Assembly (NCBI GenBank): GCA_036639955.1
Contig: JAVWHP010000002.1
Coordinates: forward strand, 124,001 to 188,000
DNA length: 64,000 bases
Source: JAVWHP01 sp036639955
GTDB taxonomy: Bacteria; Bacillota_I; Bacilli_A; Erysipelotrichales; Erysipelotrichaceae
Reading direction: 5' to 3'
A model generated the notes under the pieces. The model was not told the origin of the DNA, did not search any database, and saw nothing but the letters and a program-made list of their open reading frames with translations. This document shows positions 43,053-51,534 of this stretch, piece after piece (the first letter of the stretch is position 1; every line of letters starts with the position of its first letter). The translations under genes and the position numbers were made by a program.

Positions 43053-43775
43053 TTATACATTTTCAACCTCAATAAAATTTTTATTCATATATAATGTAAT
43101 ACTTATACAAATAACACAAGGAATTATATAAGTTAAAATCAAAAGAATAACATCATTATCAATACTATACATAAATTTTTCATTAACATAGCTCAATAAC
43201 CAGTAACTTCCAAATATTATAAGTGCAGCGAAGAAGTTCTTAAACTTTTTCACAAATCTAGTATTAACAATACTTAAAGACATATAAAACACAGAGAATA
43301 CTAATGTAATTGAAGCAACGATTAAGCTCATCATTAAAATAAAGGTTGATAAATTTTCACTAATATAACTAAAAAATTTTTTAAAATCCAACATACTATA
43401 ATAGGTTGAAAAATCATTTCCACCTACAACTATAATAAGTAAAAATATAGATAATAATATAACGTTAATAGTTATTATTGACCAAACAACTGATACAAAA
43501 AGTTTAGAAGCTAGTATTTGTACTTCACTAGCTGGCAGCGTATGAGTTAAATAAGCTTGTGTCTTAAACATACTCTTATTATAATAAATAACTAATGAAG
43601 CTAACGCTACAAATAAAATTCCAGTTAATAGTAACGTATACATAATCGCCGCAATATTATTTACTATTTCAATCCTAAAAACTTGAACACCAACAGTAAT
43701 AAATAGTGCAGCATACAATCCGATAAAAATACGGTATGTTGCTTTAAAATCCATCTTTAATAATTTTAATAACAT
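43053..43775 (-). CDS. ABC transporter permease
   Basis: 240-residue integral membrane protein with six hydrophobic segments and a conserved cytoplasmic loop (FKTQAYLTHTLP). It has no recognisable substrate motif. It overlaps the ATPase gene by 10 bases, so the two form one exporter-type ABC system with the GntR regulator upstream. Similar GntR-ABC cassettes (ytr-like) respond to cell-wall stress in Bacillus; the role here is inferred from that resemblance only. Confidence 0.75.
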   Translation of the reverse strand: MLLKLLKMDFKATYRIFIGLYAALFITVGVQVFRIEIVNNIAAIMYTLLLTGILFVALASLVIYYNKSMFKTQAYLTHTLPASEVQILASKLFVSVVWSIITINVILLSIFLLIIVVGGNDFSTYYSMLDFKKFFSYISENLSTFILMMSLIVASITLVFSVFYMSLSIVNTRFVKKFKNFFAALIIFGSYWLLSYVNEKFMYSIDNDVILLILTYIIPCVICISITLYMNKNFIEVENV

Positions 43776-44467
43776 CTGAATTCCTCCCTAAACAATTCGT
43801 CTACCGATTTATTTGTTTCTGTTCTTAATTCTTCGACATCTTTGTTTAAGACTACTATTCCATCTTTAATGAATACTACTTGATCGAATATCTGTTCAAT
43901 ATCAGCAATTAAATGAGTAGCAATAATTACTGTTTGATCATCATTGAAGTTTTCTAATATAATCTTTAGAATTACTTCACGAGCAGCAGGATCCACTCCT
44001 CCAATAGGTTCATCTAATATAATAACCTTAGCTTTTCTAGACATAGTTAATATTAACTGGAACTTCTCTTTAGTACCTTTTGACATGGATTTAATAACCA
44101 TGTTAGGATAAATGCTAAATTTACCTAAGATTTCTAGAGCCTTTACATCATCAAAGTCAAAGTACATATCTTTAAATAAACTTATAGCCTCTATAACTTT
44201 CATCCATTCTGGAAAGAATGTAGAGTCAGGTAAATATGATACTATAGATTTAGTATAAATACCAATTTTTTTACCATCTACTTTTACATCCCCTTTAAAA
44301 TCTTTAATGATTCCTGTTAAAATTTTGATCATAGTTGATTTACCACTTCCATTAGGACCAAGTAAACCAATAATTTTACCTTTAGGTAATGATAAATCTA
44401 CAGCATTTAAAGCTTTAATGCTAGCATAGTTTTTTGTAATACCAGCTAGTTCAATAATGTTTTCCAT
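43766..44467 (-). CDS. ABC transporter ATPase
   Basis: Walker A GPNGSGKST near residue 36, Q-loop region, signature-like SMSKGTKEK (in place of LSGGQ), Walker B VIILDEPIGGVDP and the switch HLI. The degenerate signature is common in YtrB/YtrE-like and bacitracin-type ATPases. AAAGGTG supports the ATG at 44467 (three bases after the gntR stop); a GTG at 44479 lies in that site. About 233 residues. Confidence 0.85.
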   Translation of the reverse strand: MENIIELAGITKNYASIKALNAVDLSLPKGKIIGLLGPNGSGKSTMIKILTGIIKDFKGDVKVDGKKIGIYTKSIVSYLPDSTFFPEWMKVIEAISLFKDMYFDFDDVKALEILGKFSIYPNMVIKSMSKGTKEKFQLILTMSRKAKVIILDEPIGGVDPAAREVILKIILENFNDDQTVIIATHLIADIEQIFDQVVFIKDGIVVLNKDVEELRTETNKSVDELFREEFRCY

Positions 44468-44468
44468 T

Positions 44469-44819
44469 TTAGTTTTCACCTTTCATAATTTCTATAATTT
44501 GTTCTTTGTCAAACCCCATTTTTTTCATTTCGCAAATGAATTCATTGACTTTAATATTAATGTAAGCAATTCTTTCAGTTGTTATTAACTCAGAATTATC
44601 ACTAATATAGCGTCCTGTAGTTCGATTAGTATATACTATTCCCTGTCGTTCTAGTTCAGCCAATGCTTTTTGAACAGTATTAGGATTAACCCCAAGTGTT
44701 AAAGCTAGTTCACGAACACTCTCAACCTTCTGTGAAGGTACATACTCTTTTGTAACTATTTTTCTTTTGAATTCATCTACAATTTGTAGATATATAGGTA
44801 TATTAGAATTAAAGTCCAT
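44469..44819 (-). CDS. GntR-family regulator, YtrA-type
   Basis: 116 residues: an N-terminal winged helix (IYLQIVDEFKRKIV, SVRELALTLGVNPNTVQKAL) and only a short C-terminal helix pair, the YtrA subfamily layout. It is the first gene of the gntR-ABC operon and overlaps direct repeats in its own promoter, which suggests autorepression. AGGAGG precedes the ATG. Confidence 0.85.
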   Translation of the reverse strand: MDFNSNIPIYLQIVDEFKRKIVTKEYVPSQKVESVRELALTLGVNPNTVQKALAELERQGIVYTNRTTGRYISDNSELITTERIAYINIKVNEFICEMKKMGFDKEQIIEIMKGEN

Positions 44820-44847
44820 ATAGCCTCCTAAGTCACTGTATTAAGTA

Positions 44848-44885
44848 ACTAGTACAATAATATACTAGTACAGCAATGTTGTCAA
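44848..44885 (-). promoter_or_regulatory. gntR promoter with ACTAGTACA direct repeats
   Basis: On the minus strand TTGACA (44880-44885), 17 bases, TATTAT (44857-44862). The plus-strand sequence ACTAGTACA occurs at 44848-44856 and 44864-44872, 16 bp apart, flanking the -10 box. This is a likely operator for the GntR protein. Confidence 0.6.
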
Positions 44886-44922
44886 CACTTTATTTTAAAT
44901 TTCTTTATATTCTTTTCTAATA

Positions 44923-44931
44923 TGCTATAAT
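44923..44931 (+). promoter_or_regulatory. extended -10 promoter for ttcA
   Basis: TGCTATAAT 32 bases before the ttcA start, divergent from gntR. Confidence 0.5.
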
Positions 44932-44962
44932 TGACTTAATTCTAATAGTATGAGGTGATAAT

Positions 44963-45703
44963 ATGCGTAAAATTTTAACTAATCTAAAGAAAGCTGATCA
45001 AGATTTCAATCTAATTTCTTCTAATGATTATATTTGTGTTGGTATATCTGGTGGTAAGGATTCTATGGTACTTCTTGATGCTTTAACTACTTATCAAAGA
45101 TATAGTCCACATCCATTTAAACTAGTTGCTATTCATGTTAATTTAGGTTTTAATTCTAATGATAGTTTACTAAAACCGATAGAAGATTATTGTAATAGGA
45201 TAGCTATCCCCTTCATTAATTATAAATCTGAAATATATGAAATATTAAAACTGCATACTAATGATGATGGTACATTAAAATGTTCTTTATGTTCACAGCT
45301 TAAGAAAGCTTGTATTATAGAGGCTGCTAAAAAAGAAGGGTGTAACTGTGTAGCATTTGCTCATCATGGTGATGATGCTGTTGAAACATTGATGATGAAT
45401 GCTATAAATGGCGGACGAATAGCTACTTTTGCACCTAAAATGTATTTAGATCGTAGTGATATTAAATTTATTCGTCCGTTAGTTTATTGTAGTGAACAAC
45501 AAATCATTACTGCTCAAACTAACAGTGATAATATAATACCTAGTATAGCAAGTGGTTGTCCTAATGATGGTAATACACAACGTACAGCCATTAAAACTTT
45601 ACTAAATAACTTATATGAACAATATCCAATGGCACAAACAAATTTTATTAATATGTTAAGTAATATAGAACAACTTAAATTATGGAAAAAAGATGATGAG
45701 TAA
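44963..45703 (+). CDS. ttcA: TtcA-family tRNA sulfur-transfer protein
   Basis: PP-loop ATPase that thiolates tRNA. The PP-loop is SGGKDSM near residue 30; a CSLC motif near residue 110 and a later Cys in ASGCPNDG could hold an Fe-S cluster as in TtcA. FAHHGDDAVET matches the family. 246 residues. GAGGTGAT precedes the ATG. The exact tRNA position (2-thiocytidine 32 or other) cannot be told from sequence, so the symbol is by family. Confidence 0.78.
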   Translation: MRKILTNLKKADQDFNLISSNDYICVGISGGKDSMVLLDALTTYQRYSPHPFKLVAIHVNLGFNSNDSLLKPIEDYCNRIAIPFINYKSEIYEILKLHTNDDGTLKCSLCSQLKKACIIEAAKKEGCNCVAFAHHGDDAVETLMMNAINGGRIATFAPKMYLDRSDIKFIRPLVYCSEQQIITAQTNSDNIIPSIASGCPNDGNTQRTAIKTLLNNLYEQYPMAQTNFINMLSNIEQLKLWKKDDE

Positions 45704-45720
45704 ACTCACCATCTTTTTTA
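45685..45720. terminator. terminator after ttcA, shared with the 6S-like RNA
   Basis: GATGATGAGT pairs with ACTCACCATC (one mismatch) flanked by an A-run and a T-run, so it can stop transcription from both sides. Confidence 0.8.
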
Positions 45721-45882
45721 TAGTTTATAATAGATCTAGAGGATGAGATCTTTCCCTGTGTATACAGGTGGGTACTCTGTACATATTTTTAGGATTCTTA
45801 CTTAAAAGTAAGTATTCACACCAAAATGTAACATCCGAATTCCCTAATCTCTTCTTGTAGGAAAAATTTATATCCTCTAGAC
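45688..45882 (-). ncRNA. ssrS: probable 6S RNA
   Basis: No reading frame fits this gap. A closing 10-bp stem (45735-45744 with 45872-45881), a second short stem (45745-45749 with 45847-45851) and a large open centre with small hairpins (45755-45768 on one side, 45797-45812 at the tip) give the long rod-with-bubble shape of 6S RNA. On the minus strand TATAAT (45889-45894) puts the start at the closing stem, and the terminator at 45685-45720 ends it. In B. subtilis 6S-1 RNA also lies just downstream of aspS. Sequence motifs were not checked against a model. Confidence 0.6.
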
Positions 45883-45920
45883 ACTAATATTATATCATTA
45901 AAGTTTATAAAATATAACTA

Positions 45921-45950
45921 TTGACATTTATTTCTAATTACTTTTATAAT
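45921..45950 (+). promoter_or_regulatory. consensus sigma-A promoter pointing into aspS (antisense)
   Basis: TTGACA (45921-45926), 18 bases, TATAAT (45945-45950), both perfect. It reads rightward across the 3' end of aspS; no plus-strand gene lies downstream for several kilobases. Confidence 0.4.
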
Positions 45951-47692
45951 TATTTTATATTTAGATGAAGTTCCTCTAATTGGATATCATCTACTTTTGA
46001 AGGTGCGTCAGACATTGGACATTTAGCATTAGCATTCTTAGGAAAAGCTATAACATCACGAATACTATCAGATTTAGTTAAAATCATAGCAACACGATCT
46101 AAACCAAAAGCTAAACCACCATGAGGAGGAGTACCATACTTAAAAGCATCAATAAAGTAACCAAATTTAGTTCTTATAGCTTCATCACTTAAACCTAAAA
46201 CCTCAAACATCTTTTGTTGCATATCCTGATCATGAATACGTAGAGAACCACCACCAATTTCATAACCATTAAGAACTATATCATAAGCACAAGCCTTAAC
46301 ACTACCAGGATCACTATCAAGTTTATCTAATTCATCCTTACTTAGATTAGGTAAAGTAAAAGGATGGTGCATAGCGTGGAAACGTTGATCATCTTCACTA
46401 TATTCTAATAATGGGAAATCAGTAACCCATAAGAAAGAAAAATCATCATTAGAATATAAATTTAATTCTTTTCCAAAGTAGCTTCTTAAAGCACCTAAAG
46501 CAGTACAAGCTATACTCCATTTATCACTAGTAATCATGATTAAATCACCATTAACTAAAGATAACCTTTCAATAATATTAGATATTTCCTCTTCACTTAA
46601 GAACTTAAGAATACTACTAGTTAAAGTAGTATCATCATATTTTAAAGTTACTAAACCTTTAGCACCATTCTTTTTTGCTAAGTCTACAAGTTTATCTACT
46701 TCTTTACGAGTTCTACTAGACTGATTATGAGCAACTAAAGCTTTAATAGCACCTTTAGAAATTATAACATCTTGAAATACTTTAAAATTAGAACTATTAA
46801 AGATATCTGTTACATCGTTAAGTTTCATATCAAAGCGATTATCAGGTTTATCACTACCATACATATTTAATGCATCATCGTATGGTAACTTTAAGAAAGG
46901 AGTCTTAATATCTATGTTCTTAACATCCTTCATTACTTTTTTAAGCATTCGTTCTACTAAATCACGTATTTCATCTTCACTTAAAAATGACATTTCCATA
47001 TCTACTTGAGTAAAGTCTAATTGACGATCTGCTCTTAGATCTTCATCTCTAAAACAACGAGCAACCTGGTAATAACGTTCAAAACCAGACACCATTAATA
47101 ATTGTTTAAATAGTTGAGGAGATTGTGGTAATGCATAGAATTCACCTGGATGTACTCTTGAAGGAACTAAGTAATCACGTGCTCCTTCGGGACTAGATTT
47201 AGCTAATATAGGGGTTTCAATCTCAATAAAACCTTCATCATCAAGAAAACGACGCATAGTTCTAGTTATTTGCGCACGTTCAATTAATTTTTTTTGCATT
47301 ACAGGTCTTCTTAAATCTAAATAACGATACTTAAGACGTGTATCTTCTAATGCATCAGTATCATCAGCAATAATAAGTGGTGTAGTTTGTGCCGTATTTA
47401 CAATATTTACTGTACTAACTTTAACTTCTATTTCACCAGTATTAAGTTTATCATTAGCTTCCTTACGTTTAATTACTTGGCCAGTTACTTCTATAATATA
47501 TTCATTACGTACATTAGTTATTTGTTCGGCAATAGTTTCATCAAAAACTAGTTGTGTTATACCACATCTATCTCTAAGATCAATAAATACTAGAGAACCA
47601 AAGTTACGACGCTTTGATACCCAACCAACTAGTGTAACAGTTTCATTTAAATTTATAAGTGATAATTCACCATTAGTGTGTGTTCTATTCAT
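45950..47692 (-). CDS. aspS: aspartyl-tRNA synthetase
   Basis: Class II synthetase of the bacterial type. It has an N-terminal OB fold (VTLVGWVSKRRNFGSLVFIDLRDR), class II motifs (FRDEDLRADRQLDFTQVDMEM), the bacterial GAD insertion and a C-terminal catalytic end (GGLAFGLDRVAMI). 580 residues. It follows hisS by 9 bases, so both are under the T-box upstream of hisS. Whether it also charges tRNA-Asn depends on asnS or gatCAB elsewhere. Confidence 0.97.
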   Translation of the reverse strand: MNRTHTNGELSLINLNETVTLVGWVSKRRNFGSLVFIDLRDRCGITQLVFDETIAEQITNVRNEYIIEVTGQVIKRKEANDKLNTGEIEVKVSTVNIVNTAQTTPLIIADDTDALEDTRLKYRYLDLRRPVMQKKLIERAQITRTMRRFLDDEGFIEIETPILAKSSPEGARDYLVPSRVHPGEFYALPQSPQLFKQLLMVSGFERYYQVARCFRDEDLRADRQLDFTQVDMEMSFLSEDEIRDLVERMLKKVMKDVKNIDIKTPFLKLPYDDALNMYGSDKPDNRFDMKLNDVTDIFNSSNFKVFQDVIISKGAIKALVAHNQSSRTRKEVDKLVDLAKKNGAKGLVTLKYDDTTLTSSILKFLSEEEISNIIERLSLVNGDLIMITSDKWSIACTALGALRSYFGKELNLYSNDDFSFLWVTDFPLLEYSEDDQRFHAMHHPFTLPNLSKDELDKLDSDPGSVKACAYDIVLNGYEIGGGSLRIHDQDMQQKMFEVLGLSDEAIRTKFGYFIDAFKYGTPPHGGLAFGLDRVAMILTKSDSIRDVIAFPKNANAKCPMSDAPSKVDDIQLEELHLNIK

Positions 47693-47701
47693 ATTAGTCT
47701 C

Positions 47702-49057
47702 CTATTCATTAGTACTGTGATCATGTTCACCACAAGTACAACCTTCATTACCACAGTTACATGTATGAGCGTGTTCATCAGTTTCACCAAATATTTCATC
47801 CATAGTAGTTATAAGTTCTTCAAATTTTATTACAAATTGTTTTTGATCAGCAATTCGCTTTATAGTTACTGTACCATTTTCAATATCTTTATCACCTATC
47901 ATTATAGCAACAGTAGCTTTATAACGTTCTACGCTCTTAAACTGTGCCTTAAACTTCCTATCCAAATAATCGGTCTCTGAGCGATATCCGTTAGCTCTAA
48001 GCTCATTTAACACTTTAAATGCATGTATATTAGCATTCTTACTTAAGCATAGTACATAGGCATCTAGATTTGCTTCTTCTGCTAGTTCGATTCCTTCGCC
48101 TTCACAGGCTAATAGTAATCGTTCAATTCCCATTGCCCAACCTATTCCTGAACAAGCAGGTCCACCAAAGTATTCTACTAGTCCATCATAGCGGCCTCCA
48201 GCAAAGATTGTACATTGAGAACCCATTGCACTGTTTTCACTTACTACTTCGAATACTGTATGGGTATAGTAATCTAAACCTCGTACTAATCTATCATCTA
48301 TTTCATAAGGAATATCTAAAGCATCTAGTCCATCACATACTTGCTTAAAGTAGGCTTTAGATTCTTCATTTAAGTAATCACTCATTTTAGGTACATTATT
48401 CATAATAGGTTTATGAGCATCAACTTTACAGTCTAATATTCTTAGTGGGTTTTGTATATAGCGTCTTTGACAATCAGGACACATATTACTTATTTCATCT
48501 TTAAAATACTCTTTTAAGGCTTCTCTATAGTTAGCTCTTGATTCATCATCTCCTAATGTATTTAATAATACTTTAAGATCTTGTAGGCCAATAGCTGCTA
48601 CAAATGAATATCCTAATGATATAGCTTCTACATCTAGTAATGGATTTTTAGCTCCTATACATTCAATACCAAACTGATTAAACATTCTTAAACGTCCTTT
48701 TTGTGGGCTTTCATGTCTAAATTGTGGTCCTACATAATATAACTTAGCTGGTAAATCTGTATTACCATACATTTTATTTTCTACAAAACTTCTAGCAACA
48801 CCAGCTGTTCCTTCAGGTCTTAGTGTTATACTAGTACTTGAATTAGCTGGTATAAATGTATACATTTCTTTATTTACCATATCTGAAGAATCATTACCTC
48901 TTTTAAATACTTCTGTATGTTCAAATATAGGTGTTCTTATTTCTGTATAGTTATATACATAAGTAAATTGTTTAATTAAATCTTCAATCTTATGCCATTT
49001 TGTTATTTCTTCTCCAAATACGTCTTTTGTTCCTTTTGGAACTTGATAATTGTTCAT
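47702..49057 (-). CDS. hisS: histidyl-tRNA synthetase with a Cys/His-rich tail
   Basis: Class II enzyme charging tRNA-His. YQVPKGTKDVFGEE at the start, motif 2 (RPEGTAGVARS; FRHESPQKGRLRMFNQ), histidine motifs RGLDYYTHTVFE and CSGIGWAMGIERL, then the anticodon-binding domain. The final ~25 residues, from about 426, are rich in His and Cys (HAHTCNCG, GCTCGEHDH), unlike most HisRS. AAGGAG fixes the ATG at 49057; the longer in-frame extension covers the T-box terminator and is not coding. 451 residues. Confidence 0.95.
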   Translation of the reverse strand: MNNYQVPKGTKDVFGEEITKWHKIEDLIKQFTYVYNYTEIRTPIFEHTEVFKRGNDSSDMVNKEMYTFIPANSSTSITLRPEGTAGVARSFVENKMYGNTDLPAKLYYVGPQFRHESPQKGRLRMFNQFGIECIGAKNPLLDVEAISLGYSFVAAIGLQDLKVLLNTLGDDESRANYREALKEYFKDEISNMCPDCQRRYIQNPLRILDCKVDAHKPIMNNVPKMSDYLNEESKAYFKQVCDGLDALDIPYEIDDRLVRGLDYYTHTVFEVVSENSAMGSQCTIFAGGRYDGLVEYFGGPACSGIGWAMGIERLLLACEGEGIELAEEANLDAYVLCLSKNANIHAFKVLNELRANGYRSETDYLDRKFKAQFKSVERYKATVAIMIGDKDIENGTVTIKRIADQKQFVIKFEELITTMDEIFGETDEHAHTCNCGNEGCTCGEHDHSTNE

Positions 49058-49076
49058 ATGTTTCTCCTTTTTCATA

Positions 49077-49280
49077 ATAAAAGGCGTCCATCTAAGGACG
49101 CCTTTAGCGCGGTACCACCTTAGTTCATACGTTGTATGCACTTATTTCTAACGTGAAATTTACGGTCACTTTTATGTGACTTCTCGGAAGCGTCCCTAAT
49201 ATTTTTAGAATAAAAACTTTCACCAGTTTGTTTTCTCTCTATAATTCTTTATCTATTAGGCTCTTTGTCTTAGAATTTAC
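49077..49280 (-). promoter_or_regulatory. T-box riboswitch controlling hisS-aspS
   Basis: Leader on the minus strand. Stem I base CCTAAT/ATTAGG, the GA motif AGAGAG and the conserved CTGGTGAAAG are followed by the T-box AGGTGGTACCGCG (49108-49120) and a strong terminator (GGCGTCC with GGACGCC, T-run) ending near 49077. Uncharged tRNA would favour the antiterminator. The specifier codon could not be assigned securely. An extended -10 (TGCTATACT, 49287-49295) drives it from the end of rel. Confidence 0.9.
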
Positions 49281-49295
49281 TTTATTAGTATAGCA

Positions 49296-51500
49296 TTATA
49301 GAATAACTCTTTCAACTGATTTTACACTGTTAATTTTCTTTAGATTAGCAATTAGGCTTTTTAGATGTTCAGCATTTATTACTACTACTTCCATTTTAGT
49401 AGTAGCACTTAATTTATCATCATTAACTTTCGAGTCTACGTGATTAAGTCCTGCTTTGCATTGTGATACTACTGTAACAATATCACTTAATAGGTAGTTT
49501 CGATCAGTTGAGTGTATTTCTAAATTAGCTACATAATTCTTTTGTTCGATGTTTTCTTCCCAGAAAACGTCTATTACTCTTTGGGTTTCATTTATAATAT
49601 TCGGACAGTTTGTTCGATGTACTCTTACTCCACTTCCTTTAGATACATAGCCAATAATTTCATCTCCAGGTACTGGATTACAACAGCTTGCTAATGATAT
49701 CATCATTGAATCAATTCCTGGTATATATATTCCGGTTTTAGAATTGACTTTCTTTTTTGTTTCGTTTTTTTGGAACATTTTAGTTACTTCATCATTATCT
49801 AGCGTAATACTATTTTTATGTTTTGTTAATCTTTCTATAAGGGCTAATGTTGGTAGTGCTTTGACTGATACTGCGTACATTAGGTCTTGATAGCTATTAT
49901 AAGTAAAGGCTCCCATGATAGCTTCAATCTTTTTAATATCTAAATAGTCAGATGGATCAAAATTGCGCCTTCTTAGATCATCAGCTAGCATTTCTTCAGC
50001 TTTCTTTATGTCTTGACTTCTTTTTTCAATTTCTTGTTTCATAAAGAATGATTTAATTTTATTTCTAGCATGTGTTGATTTAACTATTTTTAGCCAGTCT
50101 TCGCTTGGTCCTACTGATTGTTTACTAGTTTTAATGCTAACTACATCACCGGTTTTAAGTTTAGTGTTTAATGGTACTAATACTCCATTAACGTTAGCTC
50201 CTACTGTTTTATGTCCAATTTCTGTATGGATACGATATGCAAAATCTAAAGGTGTGGATCCGTTTGGTAATGCAATTACACGTCCTTTAGGTGACATTAC
50301 ATATACATTAGCTTCAAATATATCTTTAGTTAATAGATTCATATATTCCATTGCATCATCATTAATTTCACCACTCATTTTAGAGAAGTCTTTAAACCAA
50401 TGTAGTTGTTGTTCTATTTCTTCTTGATGTACTTCACGACCTTCAACTGCACCTTCTTTATAACGCCAGTGAGCAGCAATTCCCTGTTCTGCTATTTCAT
50501 CCATCTTTTCAGTTCTTATTTGTACTTCAAAGATGTGACCTTCATCAGCTACAATAGTAGTATGTAATGATTGATACATATTAACTTTAGGCATAGCTAT
50601 ATAATCTTTAAATCGACCAGGTATTGGTCGATAAGTAGCATGTATATAACCTAATGTTTCATAACATGACGGTTCATTATCTGTAACAATTCTAATAGCT
50701 AATAGATCTAAAATTTCTTCAAATCTTTTATTCTTAGTAATCATCTTTTTGTATATACTATATAAATGTTTAGATCTTCCAAATATTCTATAAGGAATAC
50801 TATGCTCATCTAGCAAAGTCTCCATATCTCTTATCATTTGTTGTACTTGTGCATCCCTTTCGGTTTTTCTAATTTCTACTAGGTGTGCTATTTCATAGTA
50901 CTTCTCTGGCTCAAGATATTGAAAGCTTAAATCTTCTAATTCATTTTTTATTTCGCTTATACCAAGTCGATGAGCTATAGGTGCGTAAACTTCTAGTGTT
51001 TCAGACGCTATTTTCTTTTGTTTATCTGTTGGCATATATTGTAGAGTTCGCATATTATGAAGGCGATCTACTAATTTTATTAGTATAACTCTAACATCTT
51101 TAGCCATTGCTATAAATATTTTACGATGGTTAGCTGCTAAATATTCTTTTTCATCACTGAATTCTAGATTGCCTATCTTCGTTACGCTTTCTACAAGATT
51201 ATATACTTCTTCTCCGAATTCATTAATGATATCATCGCTTGTACAAGTGCAGTCTTCTATTACATCATGTAATAGTCCAGCTGCTATCGTTTTAGGTCCT
51301 GTTCTCATTTGTGCTAGTATATAGCCGACCTGTACAGCGTGAATCATATAAGGCTCACCACTTCTTCTTAGCTGGCCTTCATGAGCAGCGGCGGCGTAAT
51401 GATAGGCTTTTTCTAAGAATTCAATATTATCGCTTTTCTTCATGTATTTTTTCACTTCATTAAATAACATTTCATGAGTTACTGTTGTTGTACTTACCAT
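49296..51500 (-). CDS. relA: bifunctional (p)ppGpp synthetase/hydrolase Rel
   Basis: Long RelA/SpoT homologue of Gram-positives. HD hydrolase domain (HAVQVGYILAQ, GLLHDVIEDC), synthetase domain (RSKHLYSIYKKM, LLAIRIVTDNEPSCYETLGYIH, YQSLHTTIV, VQIRTEKMDEIAEQGIAAHW), TGS domain (VMSPKGRVIALPNGSTPLDFAY), zinc-finger-like CCNPVPGDEIIGY and C-terminal ACT. 734 residues. recJ lies 34 bases upstream on the same strand; B. subtilis has recJ-apt-relA, and apt is absent here. Confidence 0.96.
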   Translation of the reverse strand: MVSTTTVTHEMLFNEVKKYMKKSDNIEFLEKAYHYAAAAHEGQLRRSGEPYMIHAVQVGYILAQMRTGPKTIAAGLLHDVIEDCTCTSDDIINEFGEEVYNLVESVTKIGNLEFSDEKEYLAANHRKIFIAMAKDVRVILIKLVDRLHNMRTLQYMPTDKQKKIASETLEVYAPIAHRLGISEIKNELEDLSFQYLEPEKYYEIAHLVEIRKTERDAQVQQMIRDMETLLDEHSIPYRIFGRSKHLYSIYKKMITKNKRFEEILDLLAIRIVTDNEPSCYETLGYIHATYRPIPGRFKDYIAMPKVNMYQSLHTTIVADEGHIFEVQIRTEKMDEIAEQGIAAHWRYKEGAVEGREVHQEEIEQQLHWFKDFSKMSGEINDDAMEYMNLLTKDIFEANVYVMSPKGRVIALPNGSTPLDFAYRIHTEIGHKTVGANVNGVLVPLNTKLKTGDVVSIKTSKQSVGPSEDWLKIVKSTHARNKIKSFFMKQEIEKRSQDIKKAEEMLADDLRRRNFDPSDYLDIKKIEAIMGAFTYNSYQDLMYAVSVKALPTLALIERLTKHKNSITLDNDEVTKMFQKNETKKKVNSKTGIYIPGIDSMMISLASCCNPVPGDEIIGYVSKGSGVRVHRTNCPNIINETQRVIDVFWEENIEQKNYVANLEIHSTDRNYLLSDIVTVVSQCKAGLNHVDSKVNDDKLSATTKMEVVVINAEHLKSLIANLKKINSVKSVERVIL

Positions 51501-51534
51501 TCATTACACCTCCGTTCTATATAGTCCTTAGTTA

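Noticed and set aside
45726..45882. Plus-strand reading of the 6S-like RNA from TATAAT at 45726
   Set aside because: Its start would cut into the closing stem and no terminator follows on that strand, whereas the minus strand has both a fitting start and a terminator.
49058..49141. N-terminal extension of hisS
   Set aside because: It would translate the T-box antiterminator and terminator; the ribosome binding site and the family start are at 49057.
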